Positions 8,730-17,724 of a stretch of 64,000 nt of DNA are shown here, piece by piece; the first letter of the stretch is position 1, and each line of letters starts with the position of its first letter. Where the stretch lies: positions 1-64,000 of the forward strand of contig JAJRZP010000160.1 of NCBI GenBank assembly GCA_024275195.1. Direction: 5' to 3'. Under the pieces are notes generated by a model. The model did not search any database. It worked only from the letters and a program-made list of their open reading frames with translations, and was not told the DNA's origin. The DNA is from Chloroflexota bacterium (GTDB lineage: Bacteria; Chloroflexota; Dehalococcoidia; Lucifugimonadales; Lucifugimonadaceae). The translations under genes were made by a program, and so were the position numbers.

Positions 8730-9047
8730 TTGAGAAAGTACGAATTAGTTTGGATTCTCGGTAGCGACGCTGATGAAGATCAGGGTGCCGAGTCCGTAGA
8801 GAAAATCACTTCACTTGTAACCGATATCGGTGGTGAAATTTCAGGCACCGATGTATGGGGCAAGCGCACTCTTGCTTACCCGATTCAGAAGAACACCGAG
8901 GGTTACTACCTGCAGGCAAACTTCGAGATCGACGGTGCAAAGGCTCCAGAGATTGAACGTGCAATTGGTGCCGATCAATCGATCATCCGACATCTTCTGG
9001 TTCGCGATGAGATCAAGCCGGTTGTAGTCGCAGACGCAGCCGAGTAG
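8730..9047 (+). CDS. rpsF: Ribosomal protein S6
   Basis: A 105-residue small-subunit protein beginning RKYELVWIL from a TTG codon with GGTGGA just upstream. The conserved central segment AYPIQKNTEGYYL and the C-terminal RHLLVRDE are present. S6 binds S18 on the 30S platform, and the gene order rpsF-ssb-rpsR seen here is the classic bacterial arrangement. The TTG start is the only one that keeps the conserved N-terminus. Rare start codons recur in this window. Confidence 0.94.
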   Translation: MRKYELVWILGSDADEDQGAESVEKITSLVTDIGGEISGTDVWGKRTLAYPIQKNTEGYYLQANFEIDGAKAPEIERAIGADQSIIRHLLVRDEIKPVVVADAAE

Positions 9048-9082
9048 AGTCTGACTTCCAGTCAGGCACGGACGATTTTCAA

Positions 9083-9541
9083 TTGAGTCTTAACCAGATA
9101 CTCCTCATAGGCCGGGCAGGTAACGATCCCGAGATGCGTTACACGCCGAGTGGCACGCCAGTTACGAGTTTCAGCCTTGCTGTAAATAACAACCGGCGCG
9201 ACCAGAACGGTGAATGGACTGAAGAGACCGAATGGTTCCGAGTTACGGCCTGGGAGCGTCAGGCGGAATCGGTGAATCAGTATCTGGCGAAAGGCCGACG
9301 AGTGTTTGTCGATGGCCGATTGTCTACGCGTCAATATACGAGCAGCTCGGGCGAAGCCCGAACATCGCTGGAAGTACGAGCGTTCAAGGTAGTGTTCCTC
9401 GACTCTCCTGGTGGTGAATCAACCGGCGCCGGTGCACCACCGGAAGCCCAATCTTATTCAGCGGGTTCATCAGGGGCATCAAGCTCAGACACTCCCGCCG
9501 CAAATAACCCATCTGAAGACGTGGAGGAGCTGCCCTGGTAG
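9083..9541 (+). CDS. ssb: Single-stranded DNA-binding protein
   Basis: A 152-residue SSB with an N-terminal OB fold (about residues 1-108: NQILLIGRAGNDPEMRY, then EWFRVTAWERQAE) and a disordered Gly/Ser/Ala-rich tail. It ends in an acidic tip, EDVEELPW, equivalent to the DDDIPF-type peptide that recruits replication and repair partners. It coats single-stranded DNA during replication, repair and transformation. It starts at TTG and lies between rpsF and rpsR. Confidence 0.95.
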   Translation: MSLNQILLIGRAGNDPEMRYTPSGTPVTSFSLAVNNNRRDQNGEWTEETEWFRVTAWERQAESVNQYLAKGRRVFVDGRLSTRQYTSSSGEARTSLEVRAFKVVFLDSPGGESTGAGAPPEAQSYSAGSSGASSSDTPAANNPSEDVEELPW

Positions 9542-9609
9542 CAGTTTCCATGTGGAGCAAGTCTGGCAAGTGGCCAGATGGTTCCAAGGTCCATTCCGCG
9601 AGGTAATAA

Positions 9610-10182
9610 ATGACAACCCCCCGAACAACCCAAGGCGGTGGCCGCCCAACATTTCGACGCGGAGGCCGACGCCGCCGGCAGTGCTTTTGCAAAGAAAGTA
9701 CGGTCGATTACAAGGATGTATCGAGCATCCGCCGATTTATAACTGACCGTGGCCGTATTGAAGCCGGTAAGAAATCGGGCAACTGTGCAAAGTGCCAGCG
9801 AACTCTAACTACTGCAATCAAGCGCGCACGTCATCTGGCGTTACTGCCATATGCCCCGGACCACTTACGAGTGACTGGTGCCATATCGACAAGTAGCAAG
9901 ATTTCTGAAGAAGAAAAAGAAGTTGCCGATGAGAAGGTAGCTGAGACTTCAGATGCACCAGAATCGTCAGAAGTCGCCGCCGTTTCGGAAGACGCACCAA
10001 CGACGGGTGAGGCTGAATCTGAAGCACCCGCGGCTGAAGCTGGCGACGCAGAAGAATCTGAAGCAGACGAAACCGAAGCCGATGCGGATGACGTTTCAAC
10101 TGACGAGAGTTCTAAGGTAGCAGATGGGGCTCCCGAATCCGAAGAATCAAAAGCCGACAGCTCTGATGAGGAAGACAAGTAG
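9610..10182 (+). CDS. rpsR: Ribosomal protein S18 with long acidic C-terminal extension
   Basis: Residues about 20-90 are a normal S18, with VDYKDVSSIRRFITDRGRI and KRARHLALLPYAPDH. It is the four-cysteine form, with CFC at about 25-27 and CAKC at about 59-62, which probably binds zinc. An approximately 95-residue tail then runs to the stop at residue 190. It is almost entirely Glu, Asp, Ser and Ala and therefore very acidic, whereas S18 proteins normally end within a few residues of the core at 75-100 total. The frame is continuous with no sign of frameshift, and the next gene begins 77 bases later. The tail would extend from the 30S platform near S6; its role is unknown. Confidence 0.93.
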   Translation: MTTPRTTQGGGRPTFRRGGRRRRQCFCKESTVDYKDVSSIRRFITDRGRIEAGKKSGNCAKCQRTLTTAIKRARHLALLPYAPDHLRVTGAISTSSKISEEEKEVADEKVAETSDAPESSEVAAVSEDAPTTGEAESEAPAAEAGDAEESEADETEADADDVSTDESSKVADGAPESEESKADSSDEEDK

Positions 10183-10259
10183 TCTCTTCTAGCTGGCGGC
10201 TCAACGTTGGTGAGGTTGGAGATTCGCTATTAATGTGACTCTGGCCGCCGCATTAGCAA

Positions 10260-11519
10260 GTGCCGAAAATGTCAACAGAAGATCGTAACGACGAACAATA
10301 TAATCCGGCTGAATGGCAATTGCCGGAAATGTCACCAAAAGATGATGACGAGGACCAAGCCAAGCCAGACGTAGTCGAGACCCCTATCCCTGACTACGAA
10401 GCCGGGCGACGAAGCATCACCGTTCGTGGCGGCAAAACTCGCCGCCAGATGGTGGACGAAAAACGTCGACTACAGTTGAAGGCGCGCCCGTTTCTCGTTA
10501 TATCGGTTGTCGTGCTGATCGGTCTCCTCACGATACCGGTATACGCGTATTTCCAGAATTTCGTGTTCCCGCCCCGCGAACTTGCCTTGAGGGTTGAAGG
10601 CACCGAGTACACACGCGGCGATGTAGTTAACTTCATCCGGTTCAATCAACGGATGAGCGAGAACCTCGGCGTCCCGTTTGAGATCGGCAACTCGCTATTT
10701 GACGCACTCCAGACGTTGCAAGAGAACGAGCTTGCGTTCCAGCTTGCTCCGAAGAACGGAATTACGGTTACTGCGGAGGAAGTGGACGAGAGGTTAGACA
10801 CTATTCTGGGATTTGTAGCTGTAACCGTCGCTGAGAGGGAATCCCGGGAGTACAAAGATAACTTAGAGGAAGCCAAGCGCCAGTTTATCCAACGCATCGG
10901 TATTGATGAAGTTATATTTCGCGACTTTATACGGAAAAGCATGTTCAAAGAGCGACTTCGCGGTGTGGTAGCCGAACAGATTCCTCGCGTTCAGGCGCAG
11001 GTTCATATGTACGAGATCATCAAACTCGACAACGACCCGGAAGAGAGACGGGCGATAGAACGCGATCTCGTCTCTGGTATGCCGATCGAGAGCATTGTGC
11101 TGAAGCAGTCTGAGGATCCAAACGTGAGGCGAGATCTCGGCAATCGCGGTTGGACTCCATTCGGTATCACTCCCGAGATAGATGCATTGCTATTTGGACT
11201 CGACGGTGACGGCAATCGCCTGCTTCCCATTCGCACGCCAAGCAGCCCTCGATTCGACGAAGAAAATGGCTGGTGGAGTTATCTGGTCGTAGAAGAAGTG
11301 CAGGATGCTCGCGAAGTGGATGAAGAGAGTTTTGAGGCTCTGACCACTCGTGCATTGACCATATTCTTCAACGAAGAGCGCGCCAACTTCGATCTCTATA
11401 TGGTTCTTGATAGCGAAATATTCGATTGGGTGAATGCTCAGGTACGGCTCTCTGCATTGATACCTACACCGACTCCAGTGCCGTTTGGATTTGGAACAGG
11501 TCTTCAGGGCGGTCCATAG
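10260..11519 (+). CDS. SurA-like, parvulin-type peptidyl-prolyl isomerase/chaperone, membrane-anchored
   Basis: A 419-residue protein with an acidic cytoplasmic N-terminus (about 1-75), one transmembrane helix (about 79-100, PFLVISVVVLIGLLTIPV) and an extracytoplasmic part. That part resembles SurA/PrsA chaperones: a helical SurA N-like region (about 115-245) and a degenerate parvulin domain (about 250-370, HMYEIIK, DLGNRGWTPFGITPEID). It likely helps fold exported proteins; whether it isomerises prolines is uncertain. The start is GTG at 10260 or the ATG three codons later; neither has a strong ribosome binding site. It lies between rpsR and hom, with hom starting three bases after its stop, so transcription with hom is likely. 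Confidence 0.72.
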   Translation: MPKMSTEDRNDEQYNPAEWQLPEMSPKDDDEDQAKPDVVETPIPDYEAGRRSITVRGGKTRRQMVDEKRRLQLKARPFLVISVVVLIGLLTIPVYAYFQNFVFPPRELALRVEGTEYTRGDVVNFIRFNQRMSENLGVPFEIGNSLFDALQTLQENELAFQLAPKNGITVTAEEVDERLDTILGFVAVTVAERESREYKDNLEEAKRQFIQRIGIDEVIFRDFIRKSMFKERLRGVVAEQIPRVQAQVHMYEIIKLDNDPEERRAIERDLVSGMPIESIVLKQSEDPNVRRDLGNRGWTPFGITPEIDALLFGLDGDGNRLLPIRTPSSPRFDEENGWWSYLVVEEVQDAREVDEESFEALTTRALTIFFNEERANFDLYMVLDSEIFDWVNAQVRLSALIPTPTPVPFGFGTGLQGGP

Positions 11520-11522
11520 CAA

Positions 11523-12839
11523 ATGTCGTCATCAGCACGGATGGATGTTCGGAGTATCGGTATAGGCCTACTTGGGCTTGGTGTCGTGGGGTCGGCCGTG
11601 GCAAAAGCTATCATCGAGCGACATCGTTCAACTGATCCGAACATCCCGCTTAGAGTCGCCTCCGCAGTAGTGCGTGATCCATCACGTAAGCGAGGAGTTG
11701 ACCTCGACCCGTCGACTGTTTCGACGAATATTGAATCTATTATTGCCAACCCGGAAGTCGATATCGTGGTCGAACTCATGGGTGGAGAAGACCCGGCTTT
11801 CGGCTACATGGCTAGCGCGCTCAAAGCAGGCCAGCACGTAGTCACAGCCAATAAAGAGGTGATGGCGAAGCGCGGCAGTGAACTATTAGCAATTGCCGCC
11901 GAGAACAACGTTCAACTGTGCTATGAGGCGAGTGTTGCAGGTGGAATACCAATCATCGGTCCGCTGATTAACGATCTCACTGCGAACAAGATCCAGAGTG
12001 TCCGCGGAATTATCAACGGCACAACTAATTTCATCCTGACAAAGATGGCGCACGAAGGTGCCGACTTCGACGACGTCCTGTCAGAAGCGCAGGCGCTTGG
12101 CTACGCTGAAGCCGACCCATCGGCAGATGTCGATGGCTTCGATGCACTCTACAAACTTTCTGTACTGGCTCGACTGGCATTCCATACCGAAGTACCGCTG
12201 GATGTCATTCATCGAGAAGGAATACGTGAGGTTCACGCAAAGGACTTCCGATACGCCAGCGAACTTGGTTACACAATCAAACTTCTCGCGGTGGCGCAGG
12301 CGAATTCCGATTCAGGAGTGCTTGCCCGCGTTCATCCAGCATTGATTCCGCTGGAAGTCCCGATGGCGTCGGTGAACGGCGTGCTGAATGCTGTCGAGGT
12401 TGAAGGCGACCTTGTCGGTTCGCTGTGGTTTCAGGGGCCAGGTGCAGGCCCGAACCCGACCGCCAGCGCGGTGATGGGAGATATTCTTCGGATTGCCAGA
12501 GGATCTTCGAGCGTCAGGTCCAACTCGACAACGCCGGAGCCGTTTGAGATTGCCGCGATGACCGATCATGTATGCCAGTACTACCTCCGCTTGACCGCAT
12601 CGGATCGACCCGGCGTGCTTGCCAGTGTTGCAAAGATACTGGGCGACGCAGACATTAGCATCAACTCAGTCCTGCAAAAAGATACCGACATAGAGAATGG
12701 TCACGCCGATCTAGTCATAATGACTCACCCGGCGCGAGAGTCTAATATGCAGAGTGCCGTGAGCTCGATAAAAGAACTCGATACCGTGCTTCGGTTCGAC
12801 AGCCTGCTGCGTGTCGAAACTTACGGCGACCGAACTTAG
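11523..12839 (+). CDS. hom: Homoserine dehydrogenase with ACT domain
   Basis: A 438-residue NAD(P)-dependent enzyme reducing aspartate semialdehyde to homoserine, the branch toward Thr, Met and Ile. Domains in order are the nucleotide-binding fold (IGLLGLGVVGSAVAKAI), the catalytic region (YEASVAGGIPIIGPL and RGIINGTTNFIL), and a C-terminal ACT domain (about 350-430, LRLTASDRPGVLASVAKIL) that in relatives gives threonine feedback inhibition. It starts three bases after the upstream stop and is followed 59 bases on by thrC. Confidence 0.95.
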   Translation: MSSSARMDVRSIGIGLLGLGVVGSAVAKAIIERHRSTDPNIPLRVASAVVRDPSRKRGVDLDPSTVSTNIESIIANPEVDIVVELMGGEDPAFGYMASALKAGQHVVTANKEVMAKRGSELLAIAAENNVQLCYEASVAGGIPIIGPLINDLTANKIQSVRGIINGTTNFILTKMAHEGADFDDVLSEAQALGYAEADPSADVDGFDALYKLSVLARLAFHTEVPLDVIHREGIREVHAKDFRYASELGYTIKLLAVAQANSDSGVLARVHPALIPLEVPMASVNGVLNAVEVEGDLVGSLWFQGPGAGPNPTASAVMGDILRIARGSSSVRSNSTTPEPFEIAAMTDHVCQYYLRLTASDRPGVLASVAKILGDADISINSVLQKDTDIENGHADLVIMTHPARESNMQSAVSSIKELDTVLRFDSLLRVETYGDRT

Positions 12840-12898
12840 TGAACGGTCGATAAGTAGCATCGAGTATTGACTCGACTTGATCAGGAGCGATCTTCTCG

Positions 12899-13963
12899 GT
12901 GATGACGATGCCCGGCGTAATAGACAGGTACCGTGAGTTTTTACCTGTCACCGATGCAACCCCGGCGGTCTCGCTTGGAGAGGGGACAACGCCCCTCGTG
13001 CGATCGCAGAACATCGGCGATTCACTTGGGTGTAAGGACCTTTATTTCAAACTTGAGGGCTGTAACCCGACAGGATCATTCAAAGACCGTGGCATGGTCG
13101 TGGCGGTCGCAAAAGCCCTTGAGGCCGGGAAGAAGCAGATAATCTGTGCTTCGACCGGCAACACGAGCGCCGCCGCTGCCGCATACGGTGCGCGCTATCA
13201 ACTCGAAACCCTTGTGCTCGTACCTGCAGGCGAAATAGCGCTCGGAAAGCTCGCACAGGCGATGGCGTATGGAGCGCGGATTCTGGCGGTCAATGGCAGT
13301 TTTGACGATGCACTAAACGCCGTCCGAAAAATCGTGGAAATAATGGATATCGAGCTGGTTAATTCGGTAAATCCGTACCGAATCGAAGGTCAGAAAACCG
13401 GTGCATTCGAAATAGTTGATGAACTCGGTGAAGCACCCGATATGCTCTGTATTCCAGTTGGCAATGCTGGGAATATTACTGCCTACTGGAAAGGCTTTAA
13501 CGAGTATCAAGCGATGGGACGTTCGGAGACGACTCCGAAGATGATGGGATTTCAGGCGGCAGGTGCAGCACCGATCGTTCGCGGTGAACCAGTGGCTAAA
13601 CCAGAAACCATCGCAACGGCAATTAGAATCGGAAATCCTGCCAGTTGGGAGAAGGCCGAGGCAGCCCGAGACGAGTCTGAAGGCATGATCGATATGGTAG
13701 ATGACAATGAAATCATCGATGCCTACCTTCGATTGTCCCGCGAAGAAGGTATCTTCTGTGAGCCAGCATCTTCCGCATCCGTCGCCGGATTGATCAAGTT
13801 ACCCGAACTGGGCGTTGACCTGACCGGAAAGACGGTGGTTTGCATCCTAACTGGTAACGGTTTGAAAGACCCGGGAACGGCTGAAAAGCGAGCTCTTGTC
13901 GAGTTAGAGTATGTTGAACCAGACATTGAATCAGTTATGAATGTACTGAACAGTGGCAAGTGA
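12899..13963 (+). CDS. thrC: Threonine synthase
   Basis: A 354-residue PLP enzyme converting O-phosphohomoserine to threonine. The PLP lysine is in [11 protein letters not shown], the phosphate-binding loop is [15 protein letters not shown], and the C-terminal region [15 protein letters not shown] follows. Its length matches the short class II threonine synthases. AGGAG lies 11 bases before the GTG at 12899; the ATG right after it is an equally good start. It forms an operon with hom. No homoserine kinase (thrB) is in the window. Confidence 0.94.
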   Translation: MMTMPGVIDRYREFLPVTDATPAVSLGEGTTPLVRSQNIGDSLGCKDLYFKLEGCNPTGSFKDRGMVVAVAKALEAGKKQIICASTGNTSAAAAAYGARYQLETLVLVPAGEIALGKLAQAMAYGARILAVNGSFDDALNAVRKIVEIMDIELVNSVNPYRIEGQKTGAFEIVDELGEAPDMLCIPVGNAGNITAYWKGFNEYQAMGRSETTPKMMGFQAAGAAPIVRGEPVAKPETIATAIRIGNPASWEKAEAARDESEGMIDMVDDNEIIDAYLRLSREEGIFCEPASSASVAGLIKLPELGVDLTGKTVVCILTGNGLKDPGTAEKRALVELEYVEPDIESVMNVLNSGK

Positions 13964-14022
13964 CACACTACCGACTCAGGTTAGATTTCTGGAAATAACT
14001 CAGTAAAGGAACGACCGCTAAA

Positions 14023-15015
14023 TTGACTTGTTGCAGCGCGATGATTGAGCGTGGCTCTTTCGAGAGCCTTGCAGATCACTGGCAGCAGTTGATCAAGGAC
14101 TGTGTCGAACCGACATTCTTCGATCAGCAAACATGGCAGAAGGCGTGGTGGACAGAGTTTGGAGCCGGTTCCAAACTGATGCTCATGCTGGTGCGTTCCG
14201 ATTCGGGCGATGCGAACATGATTGCCCCGCTCATGGTTGACGGCTCCGAGATCAGTTTTCTGGGTAGCACCGACCTTGTCGACTATCACGATTTTATAAC
14301 CCGTGACCGCCATGACCCGAACTGTATCGAATCAGTTGTTGCGGCAATAAGCGAGATGTCGGAGATCGATACGATCTTGTTGCAGTCGCTCCCCGGTAAC
14401 TCACCGACTATCACTCAGTTTCGTGAGTCCGCTGAAAAAAATGGCTGGAGCGTGAAGATCGAGCAGGAGGATGTCGCTCCCCGACTCGAACTTCCTGAGA
14501 CGTGGGACGACTACATTTCGAGCCTTCGGAAGAAAGATCGTCACGAGCTACGTCGGAAGCTAAGACGGCTTGAAGCTGCCGGTGAAATCAGGCATGTCGA
14601 GCTAACAAGCCCTGTTGATGTCGAATCGGCAATGAGTGACTTCGTTCGTTTGCATCGCATGAGCACACCGGAGAAGAACGAGTTCATGACCAGTGAACGC
14701 GAACGTTTCTTCGTTAAGATAGCGATTGAGATGGCGGGCGAGGGCTCGACCCGACTCTGCTTCCTCGAAGTTGACGGTGTGCGAGAAGCGACATCCCTGT
14801 CTTTTGTCTCAGGCAAAGTGCGCTATCTGTACAACAGCGGGTACGATCCTGCCCGGTCAAAACTATCGGTTGGATTGCTGAACCATGCGCTGGCGATCAA
14901 AACTTCGATCGAAGAGGGGCACCGCGTGTTCGATTTCATGCGCGGAAACGAATCATACAAATACCACCTAGGCGGCATCGACCGGGAGATATACGCCTTA
15001 ACAGCTACTCGCTAG
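14023..15015 (+). CDS. CelD/BcsL-type GNAT-fold acetyltransferase
   Basis: A 330-residue protein with the architecture of the BcsL/CelD (Acetyltransf_6) family: an N-terminal half starting FFDQQTWQKAWW and a C-terminal GNAT domain. Recognisable elements are the basic helix RKKDRHELRRKLRRLE, SFVSGKVRYLYNSGYDP and FDFMRGNESYKYHLG. These proteins transfer acyl or aminoacyl groups to polysaccharides or lipids at the cell surface. The substrate is unknown. The TTG at 14023 has AAGGA 12 bases upstream; the ATG at 14041 is an alternative. It lies directly before an MshA-like glycosyltransferase, 38 bases away, suggesting a joint role. Confidence 0.75.
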   Translation: MTCCSAMIERGSFESLADHWQQLIKDCVEPTFFDQQTWQKAWWTEFGAGSKLMLMLVRSDSGDANMIAPLMVDGSEISFLGSTDLVDYHDFITRDRHDPNCIESVVAAISEMSEIDTILLQSLPGNSPTITQFRESAEKNGWSVKIEQEDVAPRLELPETWDDYISSLRKKDRHELRRKLRRLEAAGEIRHVELTSPVDVESAMSDFVRLHRMSTPEKNEFMTSERERFFVKIAIEMAGEGSTRLCFLEVDGVREATSLSFVSGKVRYLYNSGYDPARSKLSVGLLNHALAIKTSIEEGHRVFDFMRGNESYKYHLGGIDREIYALTATR

Positions 15016-15053
15016 CCATCGAGTAATTCCCTGTCAAAGTATTTTCATCTCTC

Positions 15054-16280
15054 ATGCATGTAGCAGTGATAACAGTCCACGGATGTCCAATGCGCCAGGC
15101 AGGCAGTAAAGACTCTGGCGGTATGAACATCTATGTCCTCGAGATGGCAAAGCGCCTCGCGGCACGCGGGGTTCAGGTCGACGTTTTCACGCGCCACCAC
15201 GACCCGCTCGACCCACAGGTCGTGATGCTTGCTCCGGGTGCGCGCCTCATTCATCTTCCGGCCGGACCCCCATCCCTCGACAAAGCCGACGTCTACGAAC
15301 TGTTACCACAGTTCTCTTCGCAGATGCGAAGATTCTGCGTGGCGAACCGATTGAGCTACGATCTTGTCAGCACCCACTACTGGCTTTCAGGGCTGGTCGG
15401 CATGCGACTTGCTTCGGAATGGGGCGTTCCGCACACGACCAGCTTCCACACCATGGCTGAGATGAAAAGGCGAGGCCGACCCGAAGAGAGAGAAGTTGAC
15501 CAGCGCGATTCTTCTGAAAATGCGATCGCGAAAGCTGCCGAGTCAGTTGTGGCATGGACCGAACACGAGAAGCGCGCGGTAGTCGAATATTGCGGTATCG
15601 ACCCTTCAAAGGTGATCGTAATTCCACCCGGGGTTGATCTCAGTCGCTTCCGCCCGTTGTCACAGGCCCAGTCGCGTGACTATTTGGGCTACGGTGACGA
15701 GAAAAATATTCTATTCGTGGGCCGTCTGGAGCCACTCAAGGGTCTCGACAACCTGATAAGAGCGGTGGCGAGCATTGATCACCCTGAGCCGATCACTCTC
15801 AGTGTGGTTGGCGGAGATGAGAACTCACAGGAGAAAACCCGACTACAAACGCTGGTGACCCAACTTCAGTTGGCTCAATCGGTGCGGTTCGTTGGGGCGG
15901 TAAGCCAGGACGATCTTCCTATCCACTACAACTCGGCTGATGTATGTGTGCTGCCGTCTCACTATGAAAGTTTTGGGCTGGCGGCACTTGAAGCGGCAGC
16001 ATGCGGTCGCCCCGTCGTCGCCTCAGAAGTCGGTGGCCTGCCGACCATCGTGGATAGTGGAACGACCGGCTTCCTTGTGCCGCCAAAGCGGATCGACGTG
16101 ATGGCAGAGCGTTTGTGCGAGTTGCTGAACGACGACCTGCTGCGTTCTCGTATGGGAGCGGCAGCGCGTCGACACGCCGAAACCTTGAGTTGGGATCGTT
16201 CCGCCGACTCGTTACTTGCCAGCTACCGAGCACTCTTGCCAGTCCCTGTTGCCGTGGCCGTCCCGGTTGCGGGTGGCTAG
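15054..16280 (+). CDS. GT4 glycosyltransferase, MshA-like
   Basis: A 408-residue GT-B retaining glycosyltransferase. The N-terminal segment HGCPMRQAGSKDSGGMNIYV closely follows the DSGGMNVYV signature of D-inositol-3-phosphate glycosyltransferase (MshA) and of sucrose-type synthases. The C-terminal donor site reads ILFVGRLEPLKG and then HYESFGLAALEAAACGRPVVAS, the E-x7-E motif of family GT4. MshA starts mycothiol synthesis by adding GlcNAc to inositol phosphate. Similarity alone cannot exclude another acceptor. It ends convergently with an MshD-like acetyltransferase; their stop codons share the four bases CTAG. Confidence 0.85.
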   Translation: MHVAVITVHGCPMRQAGSKDSGGMNIYVLEMAKRLAARGVQVDVFTRHHDPLDPQVVMLAPGARLIHLPAGPPSLDKADVYELLPQFSSQMRRFCVANRLSYDLVSTHYWLSGLVGMRLASEWGVPHTTSFHTMAEMKRRGRPEEREVDQRDSSENAIAKAAESVVAWTEHEKRAVVEYCGIDPSKVIVIPPGVDLSRFRPLSQAQSRDYLGYGDEKNILFVGRLEPLKGLDNLIRAVASIDHPEPITLSVVGGDENSQEKTRLQTLVTQLQLAQSVRFVGAVSQDDLPIHYNSADVCVLPSHYESFGLAALEAAACGRPVVASEVGGLPTIVDSGTTGFLVPPKRIDVMAERLCELLNDDLLRSRMGAAARRHAETLSWDRSADSLLASYRALLPVPVAVAVPVAGG

Positions 16281-17221
16281 AGCGAGCGCTCCCACCAGTT
16301 GACCTGACTGCTGGTTGTGAATCCCAGTGATGTGTAGATCTTCAACGCTGGTTTATTGGTTGCATCTACATCAAGCTCTATCTTCTTCACTCCCTGTCTC
16401 ACCAGGTGGTTGAACCCTGCGACGGCTATCGCCCGACCAAGTCCTCGTCCACGCGACGACGGCGATACACCTGTCATCCCCATGCGACCGACCTGGATTC
16501 CCTCACGGACTTGTACTTGCGTCCAGCAGTACGCGACAAGCTGTCCTTCCGAGTCGTGAATCATCAAGATATTGTCGATACTTGAGTTCGACGAGAGCAA
16601 TCGCGCCACTATCTCATCATCAGTATTCGGTGAGTATCCGAAGTGATCCTCGAACGCGGAATTCTGCAATATGGTGAGTTCAGGTACTTCATCGAGGCCC
16701 AGCATTGTTCTGAGAGTGAAACCATCTGGAACAGTTGAGGCGATGCTTTCAAGATTCGTTGTTATATCGAGTTTGAGATACTGTCTGACTTTCAGCCAAC
16801 CCATCTGGCTGACCAGCTTTTCAAGCTCGGTTTCGTGGTCTCTGGTAGAAAGGTGCGCTACTGGCGTCACTTCACTGGCACGATTCGTCGCCCAGTCCAG
16901 TAGCTGTTTTCGGATTGCAAGGCCGGTTCTGGTACTGCCGATCCCAATCACGGACCGTCCTATGTTTTTCTCAGGCTCAACGATCGCATATCCGATCAGC
17001 CCCGAGTCATCTCGCGCAAGCACGATGTTCTGCACTGGTCGGACACGCGGGTACTCAAGTTCAGTCCTTAGATCTTCAATGCTGCCTGGCCAATCCCTGT
17101 GACCATGACGACCCACGTCGTCCAGCAGTTGCCTGAATGCGGCGAGATCAGACCATTCGAATTTTCGCAGTTGTGGGGTTGCTTGCGCTGACAATTGATT
17201 CCGCTGGCTAATTTTGAACAA
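16277..17221 (-). CDS. Tandem GNAT acetyltransferase, MshD-like
   Basis: A 314-residue protein with two GNAT repeats, the same size and plan as mycothiol synthase MshD. The N-terminal repeat (about 15-150) lacks a clear acetyl-CoA loop, as in MshD. The C-terminal repeat shows MGMTGVSPSSRGRGLGRAIA (the acetyl-CoA loop) and ALKIYTSLGFTT. MshD acetylates Cys-GlcN-inositol; other double-GNAT proteins have different substrates, so this is a family-level call. It is convergent with and touches the MshA-like gene. Confidence 0.75.
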   Translation of the reverse strand: MFKISQRNQLSAQATPQLRKFEWSDLAAFRQLLDDVGRHGHRDWPGSIEDLRTELEYPRVRPVQNIVLARDDSGLIGYAIVEPEKNIGRSVIGIGSTRTGLAIRKQLLDWATNRASEVTPVAHLSTRDHETELEKLVSQMGWLKVRQYLKLDITTNLESIASTVPDGFTLRTMLGLDEVPELTILQNSAFEDHFGYSPNTDDEIVARLLSSNSSIDNILMIHDSEGQLVAYCWTQVQVREGIQVGRMGMTGVSPSSRGRGLGRAIAVAGFNHLVRQGVKKIELDVDATNKPALKIYTSLGFTTSSQVNWWERSL

Positions 17222-17318
17222 CCGGAAAAGTGTATTCCTGAACTCGTCATCGTGGTTTCGTATTCAACGGCGATTCATGAATAATTGATTTTGATTACTG
17301 CGCTACCCGTTGTGGTGA

Positions 17319-17348
17319 TTGCTTCTCGATGGCTCGAACACATATAAT
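17319..17348 (+). promoter_or_regulatory. Predicted promoter of the ilvB T-box operon
   Basis: TTGCTT, an 18-base spacer and a perfect TATAAT directly precede the T-box leader. Initiation would be expected near 17355. The 100 bases upstream of it, back to the MshD-like gene, show nothing else I can name. Confidence 0.55.
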
Positions 17349-17355
17349 TGTTGTT

Positions 17356-17622
17356 TGTGAAACGCTGTGAACGGGAGTAGTACCGAGCATGGTGCGTTAG
17401 AGAGAGCCGGTGGTTGGTGTGAACCGGTACGTGCCACTTCGAGAACTCGCCCATGAGCGGTCGATCTGAAGTCCGGTGAACCGGATATAGGATCGAACGG
17501 AATTGGCCACGTTACGGCTTTTCGAGCGGTCAGGCATTCGAGAGGAATCTGGATGCATGGCAATTGAAGGTGGTACCGCGGGATACAAGTCTCGTCCTTT
17601 GTGAGGGGCGGGATTTTTTTTT
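17356..17622 (+). promoter_or_regulatory. T-box riboswitch, leucine-type, upstream of ilvB
   Basis: The T-box core AAGGTGGTACCGCGG (17567-17581) is present, followed by a terminator whose arms TCTCGTCC (17590-17597) and GGGGCGGGA (17605-17613) end in nine T. Upstream are the Stem I features GGGAGTAGTA and the apical GGTGTGAACC region. The specifier loop appears to read GAA-CTC-G, making CUC (leucine) the likely codon. T-boxes bind uncharged tRNA; pairing of the tRNA acceptor end with the core prevents termination. Leucine starvation would thus turn on ilvB-ilvN-ilvC-leuA. The T-box call is firm; the specifier is read by alignment to the second T-box in this window. Confidence 0.92.
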
Positions 17623-17724
17623 GCCTGCCGCAATTGTGAGAACGATTCGATTTTTATTAGTTAGTTGCCAGTAGATGATAGGAAGGAATTGCCGAGTTAT
17701 TTCGGCGATCAACCGGGAACCGTT

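Noticed and set aside
9818-10178. Minus-strand ORFs over the rpsR tail
   Set aside because: They are Ser/Ala- or Arg/Leu-rich mirrors of the acidic tail codons and have no family resemblance or ribosome binding site.
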